Source of the DNA: an uncultured Gammaproteobacteria bacterium
GTDB taxonomy: Bacteria > Pseudomonadota > Gammaproteobacteria > Halothiobacillales > Halothiobacillaceae
Direction of reading: 5' to 3'
Assembly: GCA_938004235.1 (NCBI GenBank)
Contig: CALKWL010000164.1
Span: 1 to 23,182, forward strand
Length of the DNA stretch: 23,182 bases
This document shows positions 7,621 through 14,101 of this stretch, piece after piece. The number at the start of each line of letters is the position of its first letter. Within the stretch, counting starts at the first letter, position 1. The notes under the pieces are model-generated. The model worked only from the letters and a program-made list of their open reading frames with translations, was not told the origin of the DNA and did no database searches. Made by a program: the position numbers and the translations under genes.

Positions 7621-8420
7621 TTCGCCATCCCCTGCATTACCTCCGTCAACCAGGCATCAAAACTTAAACCGCGCGTTGACTCCGCATCGTGCTCCCCTAC
7701 ATATAAAAAAGGAGCATGACCCGCCTGCGGTACGCTCAATACCTGCACGGCGGGGTTCAAGCGCAGATACGCCTCAGCCGCGCAGGGCGGCACAATCCTG
7801 TCCAGACCGCCCAGAAGAACGGCAACGGGCATATCCAGGTTTGCCAAGGTCTGACGCCGATCCGTCTCATGCAATATTTTCAAACCTGCGCGCAGTGCAC
7901 GCACATCGACCTGGGCGGCATCGACTGCCGCTGCATTCAGCACGCTGCGCACCTGCTTGGCATCCCGCGCCCCCAGGGTTTGCAAGGCCAGAAAACGACG
8001 CAGCGTCAGCGCATGATCCTGAGCCAGACCCAATTCAAATTGCGCCAATGTTTCCGCGCTCATGGCACACGACCATTCGCCCTGAGCCACAAAACACGGG
8101 CTACTCGCCAATAAAACCAAACCCGTCACCCGCTTGGGTGCAAGACGCGCCACCTCTAAGGCCAGCAATCCGCCCAACGACCAGCCCACCCAAATGGCGC
8201 GTTCCGGCGCTCGCTCCAACAACCGCAATGCCCAACGCGTGATATCCGAGCCCAACGCCTCATCCCACGCCTCACGACCATGCCCCGGCAAGGTCAACGC
8301 CCGCGAATCAAAGCGCCCAAACGCCGGCACCGCCCGCCAAATCACCGAACTCATACCCCAGCCATGCAGCCAGACCACGGATCGCCCAAACAAACCCACA
8401 TCCTCGCCCCGACCACCCAA
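7617..8420 (-). CDS. bioH: Pimeloyl-ACP methyl ester carboxylesterase BioH
   Basis: BioH hydrolyses the methyl ester put on by BioC, releasing pimeloyl-ACP for BioF. It is a cytosolic alpha/beta hydrolase. The catalytic triad can be read as Ser81 (GWSLGG), Asp207 (GGLDRIVPP) and His235 (AGHAPF), and the oxyanion segment WLHGWGMSS (17-25) matches BioH. The start is uncertain. There is no in-frame ATG at the expected place: 8420 is a TTG and a GTG lies seven codons further in (8399), both giving a protein of about 260-267 residues. The 4-base overlap with bioC supports an operon bioH-bioC. The leader upstream has hairpins described separately. Confidence 0.92.
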   Translation of the reverse strand: MGGRGEDVGLFGRSVVWLHGWGMSSVIWRAVPAFGRFDSRALTLPGHGREAWDEALGSDITRWALRLLERAPERAIWVGWSLGGLLALEVARLAPKRVTGLVLLASSPCFVAQGEWSCAMSAETLAQFELGLAQDHALTLRRFLALQTLGARDAKQVRSVLNAAAVDAAQVDVRALRAGLKILHETDRRQTLANLDMPVAVLLGGLDRIVPPCAAEAYLRLNPAVQVLSVPQAGHAPFLYVGEHDAESTRGLSFDAWLTEVMQGMAK

Positions 8421-8485
8421 GGTACATATCCACCAACATGCATAAATCCACGGATGCTACACGATGACAGCCCAAACGATCATCC

Positions 8486-8513
8486 AAAAAAGCGCTAAAC
8501 TTAGCCTGCGCTT
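8486..8513 (-). terminator. Terminator-like hairpin in the bioH leader
   Basis: On the minus strand AAGCGC (8513-8508) and GCGCTT (8495-8490) pair across a 12-base loop and run straight into six T (8491-8486). It lies about 70 bases before bioH with no minus-strand gene ahead of it to terminate. Its first arm shares AAGC with the larger hairpin at 8510-8552, so the two cannot form together. This suggests attenuation, but that is inference. Confidence 0.5.
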
Positions 8514-8552
8514 CCTTGGATTGACAGGTGCGACAGCTCAATCCAAGGAAGC
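8510..8552. repeat. 15-base perfect inverted repeat upstream of bioH
   Basis: GCTTCCTTGGATTGA (8510-8524) and TCAATCCAAGGAAGC (8538-8552) are exact reverse complements around a 13-base loop. No T-run follows on the plus strand. It could be an RNA hairpin in the bioH leader or a small palindromic repeat. Confidence 0.75.
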
Positions 8553-8702
8553 AACAGCTTAAATTTGGAAAAAATATAAATCAGCCAAATCAATCGAATT
8601 TGACCCTATTGGCTCGGGTTAATAGCTGAACGCCGTGCGGAAACAATGCAGGAATGAAGCGTGAGCATGAAGTCGCTGTATTGCGACAATAAAGGATCAC
8701 TT

Positions 8703-9458
8703 ATGAAACATTTCTACCTGCGGCAGTTTTTGCCTTTGATGACGTTGATTGGTTTATTGGCGGCGTGTTCACCGCGCCCGGAACAGCAATTGGCTAAAAT
8801 CAATCTGCCAAGCACCACCACGCAAGTGTTATTGGTGACAACCCCGGACTGGGAAGCGACTGAAGCGACGTTGCAACGTATGGAAAAACGCGCTGAGGCG
8901 TGGCATCCGGTAGGTGACGCAATCCCTGTGAGGGTAGGTCGCAACGGTTTGGGTTGGGGTGCAGGTTTGCATACGAATCCATCAGGCAGTGTGCAAAAGC
9001 AGGAGGGTGATGGCAAAGCCCCGGCTGGTGTATTCCGCTTAGGGACGGCGTTTGGTTATGACGCTGCCCCGCAAGGTTTGCAAATACCTTACCGCATTAC
9101 GACTGAGCGCGATTATTTTGTGGATGCCGTGGATTCCGCCGATTACAACCAGTGGCGCAGCGTCAGCGCGGATCAGCCCAACACCCCCAAGCAGCATTGG
9201 GCATCGTTTGAGCGGATGCGTCGCGATGACCATCAATACGAATATGGCATGGTGGTGGAACACAATACCCAGCCGGTCACGCCGGGGCGCGGCAGCGCAA
9301 TTTTCCTGCATGTGTGGCTAGACCCGCAAACCCCGACTTCCGGCTGCACCGGAATGGATCGGGCGCACTTGCTAGATGTATTGCGTTGGTTACAGCCGAA
9401 CGCCAACGCCTTGTTGGTGCAAACCCCAGCCGCTGAATTGGGGCGTTTGTTGCTTTAG
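8703..9458 (+). CDS. Lipoprotein with L,D-transpeptidase (YkuD-like) catalytic domain
   Basis: This is a predicted lipoprotein of 251 residues: the signal segment ends in the lipobox LAAC with Cys22. The C-terminal half resembles the COG3786/YkuD-like L,D-transpeptidase group, with GDGKAPAGVFRLGTAFGYD (about 103-121) and a catalytic-type segment with His203 and Cys215 (IFLHVW, then TSGCTGM). Such enzymes cross-link or trim peptidoglycan at the cell envelope; the exact activity is unknown. The ATG at 8703 is supported by AAAGGAT 5 bases upstream and by the signal peptide. A GTG at 8661 would add 14 residues before the signal. Codon use is unlike the neighbours: about 21 of 27 leucines are TTG or TTA, versus mostly CTG/CTC in flanking genes, suggesting acquisition from another genome. 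It stands alone between divergent bioH and co-directional plsY. Confidence 0.85.
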   Translation: MKHFYLRQFLPLMTLIGLLAACSPRPEQQLAKINLPSTTTQVLLVTTPDWEATEATLQRMEKRAEAWHPVGDAIPVRVGRNGLGWGAGLHTNPSGSVQKQEGDGKAPAGVFRLGTAFGYDAAPQGLQIPYRITTERDYFVDAVDSADYNQWRSVSADQPNTPKQHWASFERMRRDDHQYEYGMVVEHNTQPVTPGRGSAIFLHVWLDPQTPTSGCTGMDRAHLLDVLRWLQPNANALLVQTPAAELGRLLL

Positions 9459-9624
9459 GGCGCCTCTATGGCTTGTTTGAGCTCACGCAGGGTGGTTTAG
9501 CTTAGCGTAAACCGCCGAATATGCTGTCTGCACATCCGTATTCGGTGCGTTATGCTCCATTAACGCCCCCTGCGATTTATGCATATCATGCGTGTGCTTT
9601 TTCACTCTCTGACGGCGCACTCTC
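9459..9624. other. Intergenic region before plsY with two dyads
   Basis: No gene is visible. A hairpin GGTGGTTTA/TAAACCGCC (9491-9516, one G-U pair) follows the lipoprotein gene and may act as a weak terminator, although no T-run follows. A second, wider dyad CCGAATA/TATTCGG (9515-9545) abuts it. The plsY promoter should lie here, but I cannot assign it; no clear ribosome-binding site precedes plsY. Confidence 0.4.
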
Positions 9625-10251
9625 ATGAACTGGCTCACTTTCGTCCTTCCCCTTGGTGCTTACCTGCTCGGCTCGATTGCCACGGCTGTGGTGGTAAGCC
9701 GTCTGCTTGGCTTACCTGACCCGCGCACCATTGGCTCGGGTAATCCCGGTGCAACCAATGTATTGCGTACCGGAAACAAGCTCGCTGCGCTTGCAACGCT
9801 GATTGGCGATTTACTCAAAGGGCTGATTCCGGTGGTTGTCGCTCGCGTTTTGGATGCCAGTGATTTGATCATTGCAGTCACGGCGCTTGCTGCATTTATC
9901 GGCCATATCTTCCCCGTATTTTTCCAATTCAAGGGTGGTAAAGGCGTGGCAACGGCCTTGGGCGTATTGCTAGGTCTTTCGCCTTGGCTTGGCCTCGGTA
10001 CGCTTGCGGTATGGCTTGCTATGGCGCTCGGCCTGCGCTACTCCTCGCTGGCTGCATTGACCGCCGCGCTCGCCGCGCCGCTGATTGCATGGCCGCTGCA
10101 CCTCGGCTCCATGCCTTTGCTCACCGTCAGCATCATGAGCGCACTGCTGATCTGGCGACATGCAGGCAATATCCAGCGCCTGCTGCAAGGCAAGGAGTCT
10201 CGCATCGGTGAGAAAAAATCCGCGCCCGCTCAAGCCAACGGCGCAAGCTGA
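9625..10251 (+). CDS. plsY: Glycerol-3-phosphate acyltransferase PlsY
   Basis: PlsY transfers the acyl group from acyl-phosphate to glycerol 3-phosphate, giving lysophosphatidate, the first committed step of phospholipid synthesis at the inner membrane. The 208-residue protein has about five hydrophobic helices and all three family motifs: SGNPGATN (38-45), GHIFPVFFQFKGGKG (93-107) and RHAGNIQRLLQGKE (178-191). The polar C-terminal extension (about 17 residues) is variable. Its last 22 bases overlap tail-to-tail with tsaD on the other strand. plsY beside tsaD (convergent or divergent) is a common arrangement in gammaproteobacteria. Confidence 0.96.
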   Translation: MNWLTFVLPLGAYLLGSIATAVVVSRLLGLPDPRTIGSGNPGATNVLRTGNKLAALATLIGDLLKGLIPVVVARVLDASDLIIAVTALAAFIGHIFPVFFQFKGGKGVATALGVLLGLSPWLGLGTLAVWLAMALGLRYSSLAALTAALAAPLIAWPLHLGSMPLLTVSIMSALLIWRHAGNIQRLLQGKESRIGEKKSAPAQANGAS

Positions 10252-11258
10252 TCCAGCGGCCAGCGCGCGCGTGCGGCAAAACCGCTAACCTGCCGCCCCT
10301 GCCCCACCATTAATCGCAGCCAGCCGACATAGGCAATCATGGCGGCATTATCCGTGCAAAACGCCTGACGCGGAAAAAAGGCACGTCCGCCGCGCTTTTC
10401 CAGCGCCTGACTCAGGCGGGCGCGTAAATGCAGATTGGCGCCCACGCCACCCGCAACCACCACATTGCGCATCCCTACCTGATCCAGGGCGCGCGTACAT
10501 TTGATCACCAGCGTATCCACAATCGCCTCCTGCAAAGCACGCGCCACATCCGCCCGCCCCTGCTCCGAATCCCCAACCTGGCGCAGCGCCAGCATCGCGC
10601 GGGTTTTCAAGCCGCTGAAACTGAATTCAAGCCCGGGGCGGTCGGTCATCGGGCGCGGAAATGCAACCAAGCCCGCCTCGCCCGGACTGCGCCCAGCCTC
10701 TGCCAGACGAGCCAGCGCCGCCCCACCGGGGTAGCCCAGTCCCATCTGCTTGGCAACCTTGTCAAAAACCTCGCCCACAGCGTCATCTAGACTCTCGCCC
10801 AAAACCTCATAGCGCCCGATTTCCGGCACAGCCACCAGCATGGTGTGTCCACCCGAGACCAGTAATGCCGCGAACGGCGGCTTGATCGTCGCGTCATCCA
10901 GCATGGGCGCAAGCACATGCCCTTCCATGTGATGCACCTCGATCGCCGGGACGCCAAGCGCAAACGCCAAACCCGCACCAAAGGCCGACCCCACCAGCAA
11001 GGCTCCCAGCAAACCCGGTCCAGCCGTGTAAGCCACACCGCCCAAATCCGTGCGCGCAACACCTGAATCCTGCAACAAACCTTCAATCATGGGCAACAGA
11101 TGCCGCACATGGTCGCGTGAAGCCAGCTCAGGCACCACACCGCCGAATTCAGCGTGAACAGCCTGCGTCAACACACGATCTCCCACCAATCCCCGATCGG
11201 ACGAATAGAGCGCACAGGCCGTCTCATCGCATGAGGTTTCAATCCCGAGAACAATCAT
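10230..11258 (-). CDS. tsaD: tRNA N6-adenosine threonylcarbamoyltransferase TsaD
   Basis: TsaD, with TsaB and TsaE, transfers the threonylcarbamoyl group to A37 of ANN-decoding tRNAs, an almost universal and usually essential modification. I chose the ATG at 11258, giving 342 residues beginning MIVLGIETSCDET, the canonical family start. The frame is open further up, but that part would cover the rpsU promoter region and does not match the family. The metal-binding HHMEGH segment (His110, His114), the GPGLLGALLVG loop (80-90), the LLVSGGHT segment and the C-terminal FCTDNAAMIAY segment with the metal-ligand Asp are all present. Divergent from rpsU, the standard gammaproteobacterial arrangement. 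The 3' end overlaps plsY by 22 bases. Confidence 0.97.
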   Translation of the reverse strand: MIVLGIETSCDETACALYSSDRGLVGDRVLTQAVHAEFGGVVPELASRDHVRHLLPMIEGLLQDSGVARTDLGGVAYTAGPGLLGALLVGSAFGAGLAFALGVPAIEVHHMEGHVLAPMLDDATIKPPFAALLVSGGHTMLVAVPEIGRYEVLGESLDDAVGEVFDKVAKQMGLGYPGGAALARLAEAGRSPGEAGLVAFPRPMTDRPGLEFSFSGLKTRAMLALRQVGDSEQGRADVARALQEAIVDTLVIKCTRALDQVGMRNVVVAGGVGANLHLRARLSQALEKRGGRAFFPRQAFCTDNAAMIAYVGWLRLMVGQGRQVSGFAARARWPLDQLAPLA

Positions 11259-11293
11259 TTCGTTGTCATCTGCATAAATAAAGTTCGCTATTG

Positions 11294-11321
11294 TTGCATT
11301 GCCGGGCGCAGGACGTATAAT
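11294..11321 (+). promoter_or_regulatory. Sigma-70 type promoter for rpsU-yqeY
   Basis: TTGCAT (11294-11299) and a perfect TATAAT (11316-11321) are separated by 16 bases. Transcription would begin near 11328, leaving a leader of about 90 bases before rpsU. It lies in the 160-base divergent region with tsaD. I see no equally good promoter for tsaD on the minus strand. Confidence 0.75.
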
Positions 11322-11418
11322 TCCGCGCCTAACTATTTGACCTGTCGAACAGACGCCAACCGCCGAATTCAATCCCGCGCCCAGCCGGTTGAGTTTTACA
11401 ACTTACTTTGGAGCCTTC

Positions 11419-11634
11419 ATGCCTTCCGTCCGTATCAAAGAAAACGAGCCTTTTGAGGTTGCTATTCGTCGTTTCAAGCGCACCGTAGAAAAAGCCGGTG
11501 TCATCACCGAGCTGCGTGCACGCGAGTTCTATGAAAAGCCGACCACAGAGCGCAAGCGTCGTCTCGGCTCGGCGGTCAAGCGCAACGAAAAGCGCCTGCA
11601 AAAAGAAGCCGCTCGTCGCACCCGTCTGTACTGA
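11419..11634 (+). CDS. rpsU: 30S ribosomal protein S21
   Basis: S21 is a small basic protein of the 30S platform that helps initiation by assisting mRNA-16S rRNA pairing. The ATG at 11419 gives exactly 71 residues beginning MPSVRIKENEPFEVAIRRFKR-like sequence, the standard length. GGAG at 11410-11413 is a good ribosome-binding site. An upstream in-frame TTG (11389) would add ten unrelated residues. The body is the usual run of arginines and lysines ending RRTRLY. It is the first gene of rpsU-yqeY, divergent from tsaD. The dnaG gene that often completes this operon with rpoD is absent downstream. Confidence 0.98.
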   Translation: MPSVRIKENEPFEVAIRRFKRTVEKAGVITELRAREFYEKPTTERKRRLGSAVKRNEKRLQKEAARRTRLY

Positions 11635-11645
11635 GTACGCACTGC

Positions 11646-11675
11646 AAGGCTGGTTTATCCAGCCTTTCTCTTCTC
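11646..11675 (+). terminator. Terminator between rpsU and yqeY
   Basis: AAGGCTGG (11646-11653) and CCAGCCTT (11659-11666) form an 8-base stem with a TTTAT loop, followed by the pyrimidine-rich TCTCTTCTC. It probably ends a share of rpsU transcripts and so lowers yqeY expression relative to S21. Confidence 0.7.
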
Positions 11676-11707
11676 GCCCAATCATTTCTCACCCATGAGG
11701 TTCCGGC

Positions 11708-12181
11708 ATGAGCGACGCAGATTCAACCCCAGCTGAACGCACCCTCAAGGATCATATCAACGATGAAATGAAGGCTGCGATGAAGTCAGGCGACAAGGCG
11801 CGCTTAGCCGTCATTCGCCTGATCCAGTCCGCCTTCAAGCAAAAGGAAGTGGACGAGCGCATTGAGCTGAGCGATGCTGATGTGCTGGCCATCCTCGACA
11901 AAATGGCCAAACAGCGCCGTGAATCCATCGAACAGTTCAAGGCAGCTGGGCGCGCCGATCTAGAGCAACAGGAAACCTTTGAGCTGAGCGTCATTCTGAG
12001 CTACCTCCCTGCGCCGCTGGACGAAGCTGAAATCGACCAACTGATTGCCCAGGCCATCCAAGCCACGGCAGCGACCAGTATGCGCGAAATGGGGGCGGTG
12101 ATGCTGCACCTCAGACCACAGCTCCAGGGGCGTGCGGACATGGGTGTGGTTAGCGCGCGCATCAAGGCAGCCTTGAGCTGA
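11708..12181 (+). CDS. yqeY: GatB/YqeY domain-containing protein
   Basis: YqeY proteins resemble the tRNA-binding tail domain of the amidotransferase subunit GatB. Their precise role is unknown, with a link to tRNA or translation inferred from structure. The protein has 157 residues, slightly longer than the usual 147-150 because of an N-terminal extension (about residues 1-11). The family body is clear: LKDHINDEMKAAMKSGDKARLAVIR-type start (13-37), FELSVILSYLP (90-100), and the C-terminal RADMGVVSARIKAAL. GAGG at 11697-11700 precedes the ATG by 7 bases. It follows rpsU by 73 bases with a terminator in between. The rpsU-yqeY pairing is conserved in many proteobacteria. Confidence 0.93.
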   Translation: MSDADSTPAERTLKDHINDEMKAAMKSGDKARLAVIRLIQSAFKQKEVDERIELSDADVLAILDKMAKQRRESIEQFKAAGRADLEQQETFELSVILSYLPAPLDEAEIDQLIAQAIQATAATSMREMGAVMLHLRPQLQGRADMGVVSARIKAALS

Positions 12182-12204
12182 AAACATTTTTGATTGGATT
12201 GAGA

Positions 12205-12319
12205 GCGTCTCGAAAAAACCTCACGGGCGAGCGAAGTGCAAGGAAAAGCACCGCCATCTGACGCAGCAACCCGCTCGCGGGCTTGCGCCAGCTTCGTGTT
12301 CAGTCGGTTTTCGAGATGC
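12205..12319. mobile_element. Small element with terminal inverted repeats (MITE-like)
   Basis: The left end GCGTCTCGAAAAAACC (12205-12220) is matched in reverse complement by the right end GGTTTTCGAGATGC (12306-12319), with one substitution and a run-length difference. The 115-base interval has no coding capacity and contains further self-complementary parts (GAGCGAAG near 12229 versus CAGCTTCG near 12290). No target-site duplication is evident. Whether it is dispersed in the genome cannot be judged from one copy. Confidence 0.45.
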
Positions 12320-12459
12320 ACTTGAATATTGCTTGATTTAAGCCAGGTTCGCGCTGAAGTTTTGGAAATATTGACCGCGAGCTCATAACCGGCTTGGTAT
12401 GAACGGTGCATATCAATCTCGTCGTCCTTTAGTCTGACTCCTGTTTTCCAGAGTCACGA

Positions 12460-12529
12460 GTTTTGCTCCCGACATGCTGCACTTCCAGCATGTTTCGTGT
12501 GTGCAAGGCTTTTTCATTCGGTGCAAAAC
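12460..12529 (+). promoter_or_regulatory. Structured leader immediately before gltD
   Basis: A hairpin ACATGCTG/CAGCATGT (12472-12493, 8-base perfect stem, 6-base loop) is enclosed by a wider 7-base inverted repeat GTTTTGC (12460-12466) and GCAAAAC (12523-12529), ending 16 bases before the gltD ATG. The nesting suggests a folded 5' leader or a binding region. It matches no riboswitch class I know. Confidence 0.4.
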
Positions 12530-12545
12530 AAAGCGAGCCGCCAGC

Positions 12546-13973
12546 ATGAGTAACGTATTCCAATTTATCGATGTTCCTCGCCAAGACCCGAGCAAAGTCA
12601 AAGCCGAAGTGCGCGTGCGTCTTTACAAGGAAATCTACGGTCAATTTGACCCCAAGACCGCCGCACAGCAGGCGGATCGTTGCCTAGGCTGCGGCAACCC
12701 GTATTGCGAATGGAAATGCCCGGTACACAACTACATTCCCAACTGGCTTAAGCTGGTTGCCGAGGGCAATTTGTTCGAAGCGGCAGAAATGTCGCACAAG
12801 ACCAATTCCCTTCCTGAAGTCTGTGGTCGCGTCTGTCCGCAAGACCGCCTGTGCGAAGGCGCCTGTACGCTCAACAGCGACAGTTTCGGCGCAGGCGAAG
12901 GCTTTGGCGCAGTAACGATCGGCTCCATCGAAAAATACATCACTGACGAAGCCGTCAAGCAGGGTTGGCGCCCCGACATGAGTGGCGTCATCCCCACGGG
13001 CAAGCGCGTCGCCATTATCGGCGCTGGCCCTGCGGGTCTTGGCTGCGCGGATATCCTGGCGCGCAACGGCGTACATGCCGTGGTGTTTGACCGTTACCCG
13101 CAGATCGGCGGCCTGCTCACTTTCGGTATCCCGCCCTTCAAGCTGGAGAAAGAGGTCATGCAGACCCGGCGCGAAATCATGGAAGGCATGGGCATTGAAT
13201 TCCGCCTGAACACCGAAATCGGCAAGGATGTCAGCTTCCAGACCCTGCTCGACAGCTACGATGCGGTATTCATGGGCATGGGAACCTACACCTACATGAA
13301 AGGTGGTTTCCCCGGGGAAGATACTCCCGGCGTGTACGATGCCCTGCCCTTCCTGATTTCCAATATCAACCGTCTGCTCGGCGTCGCAAAAGACGCCAGC
13401 GAGTTCATCGACATGCAGGGCAAGCGTGTGATTGTACTTGGCGGAGGCGATACGGCTATGGACTGCACCCGTACCTCGCTGCGTCAGGGTGCGCAAAAAG
13501 TGACCTGCGCCTACCGTCGTGACGAAGAGAACATGCCTGGTTCCAAGCGTGAAGTCGCCAATGCCAAAGAAGAGGGTGCGCATTTCCTCTTTAACCGCCA
13601 GCCGGTGGAAATCATCGGCAACGATAAAGTCGAAGGCGTTAAATTCGTCGAAACGCGCCTTGGTGCGCCCGACAAACGCGGTCGCCGCAGCCCGGAAGTC
13701 ATCCCTGGCTCCGAAGAAATCGTCCCCGCAGATGCGGTGCTGATCGCTTTCGGCTTCCGCCCCTCGCCCGCACCGTGGATGGCTGAATTTGGCATTGAGC
13801 AGCATCCGGATGGGCGGGTGATCGCCCCAGCACATAACAAGCTTCCGCACCAGACGACCAACCCCAAGGTCTTCGCCGGCGGCGACATGGTGCGCGGCTC
13901 CGACCTCGTGGTGACCGCCGTGTTTGAAGGACGCGAAGCAGCCAAGGGGATCCTTGATTACCTGGGTGTTTGA
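12546..13973 (+). CDS. gltD: Glutamate synthase (NADPH) small subunit GltD
   Basis: GltD is the FAD- and NADPH-binding beta subunit of glutamate synthase, feeding electrons to GltB for making glutamate from glutamine and 2-oxoglutarate. The ATG at 12546 gives 475 residues. The N-terminal iron-sulfur domain has cysteines 46, 49, 54, 58 and 93, 97, 103, 107. The FAD-binding motif is IIGAGPAG (157-164), and the NADPH-binding GGGDTAMD lies near 300. The C-terminal FAGGDMVRGSDLVVTAV segment is typical. The frame is open 24 codons further upstream, but those residues are unrelated to the family and fall in the leader hairpin. gltB is not present. Related stand-alone GltD-like oxidoreductases exist, yet the position before hemE matches the common gltB-gltD-hemE order. 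Confidence 0.92.
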   Translation: MSNVFQFIDVPRQDPSKVKAEVRVRLYKEIYGQFDPKTAAQQADRCLGCGNPYCEWKCPVHNYIPNWLKLVAEGNLFEAAEMSHKTNSLPEVCGRVCPQDRLCEGACTLNSDSFGAGEGFGAVTIGSIEKYITDEAVKQGWRPDMSGVIPTGKRVAIIGAGPAGLGCADILARNGVHAVVFDRYPQIGGLLTFGIPPFKLEKEVMQTRREIMEGMGIEFRLNTEIGKDVSFQTLLDSYDAVFMGMGTYTYMKGGFPGEDTPGVYDALPFLISNINRLLGVAKDASEFIDMQGKRVIVLGGGDTAMDCTRTSLRQGAQKVTCAYRRDEENMPGSKREVANAKEEGAHFLFNRQPVEIIGNDKVEGVKFVETRLGAPDKRGRRSPEVIPGSEEIVPADAVLIAFGFRPSPAPWMAEFGIEQHPDGRVIAPAHNKLPHQTTNPKVFAGGDMVRGSDLVVTAVFEGREAAKGILDYLGV

Positions 13974-13981
13974 AGGCCTTT

Positions 13982-14050
13982 TTAGACGCAGAGGGCACAG
14001 AGGAAAAGCAGGCGAGGCTCATCTGCGTCCCCTATGTTCTCCGTGGCTAA
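13982..14050. repeat. Imperfect palindromic repeat between gltD and hemE
   Basis: The left half (TTAGACGCAGAGGGCACAGA, from 13982) and the reverse complement of the right half (from 14050, TTAGCCACGGAGAACATAGG) share the wording of the A/G-rich CACAGAGGACACAGAG-type palindromes common between genes in many proteobacteria. It is 69 bases long and non-coding, and lies 8 bases after the gltD stop. Confidence 0.55.
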
Positions 14051-14101
14051 TTTTTTAGTCCTCCGCATCGCTTTTTTTCGACGCAACCGCGAAACATCCC
14101 C

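Larger units (their letters stand above)
8421..8702. other. Divergent intergenic region bioH / L,D-transpeptidase gene
   Basis: This stretch of 282 bases separates the divergent genes bioH (-) and the lipoprotein gene (+). It holds a 15-base perfect inverted repeat and a terminator-like hairpin (listed separately). An AT-rich part at about 8553-8620 probably contains promoters, for instance TTGACC at about 8608-8613 on the plus strand, though no properly spaced -10 is visible. A minus-strand frame open from 8541 has no recognisable product. Confidence 0.5.
12182..12545. other. Gene-free region upstream of gltD
   Basis: These 364 bases contain no supportable gene. They hold a 115-base element with terminal inverted repeats (12205-12319), a short GACTC/GAGTC dyad (about 12436-12455) and a structured segment at 12460-12529 close to gltD. 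In many gammaproteobacteria gltB lies directly upstream of gltD; no trace of gltB is recognisable here. Confidence 0.6.

Noticed and set aside
8308..8541. Small minus-strand protein (TTG start) in the bioH leader
   Set aside because: No family is recognisable, the start is a TTG inside the hairpin, and most of the frame overlaps bioH. A leader peptide cannot be excluded but is not supported.
8486..8560. Integron attC site at the long inverted repeat before the lipoprotein gene
   Set aside because: The repeat is a perfect palindrome without the RYYYAAC/GTTRRRY core sites or the extrahelical bases expected of attC, and there is no integrase or second attC.
12684..13850. 388-codon minus-strand open frame antisense to gltD
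   Set aside because: It is a shadow of gltD: no domain is recognisable, and all conserved gltD motifs are on the plus strand.
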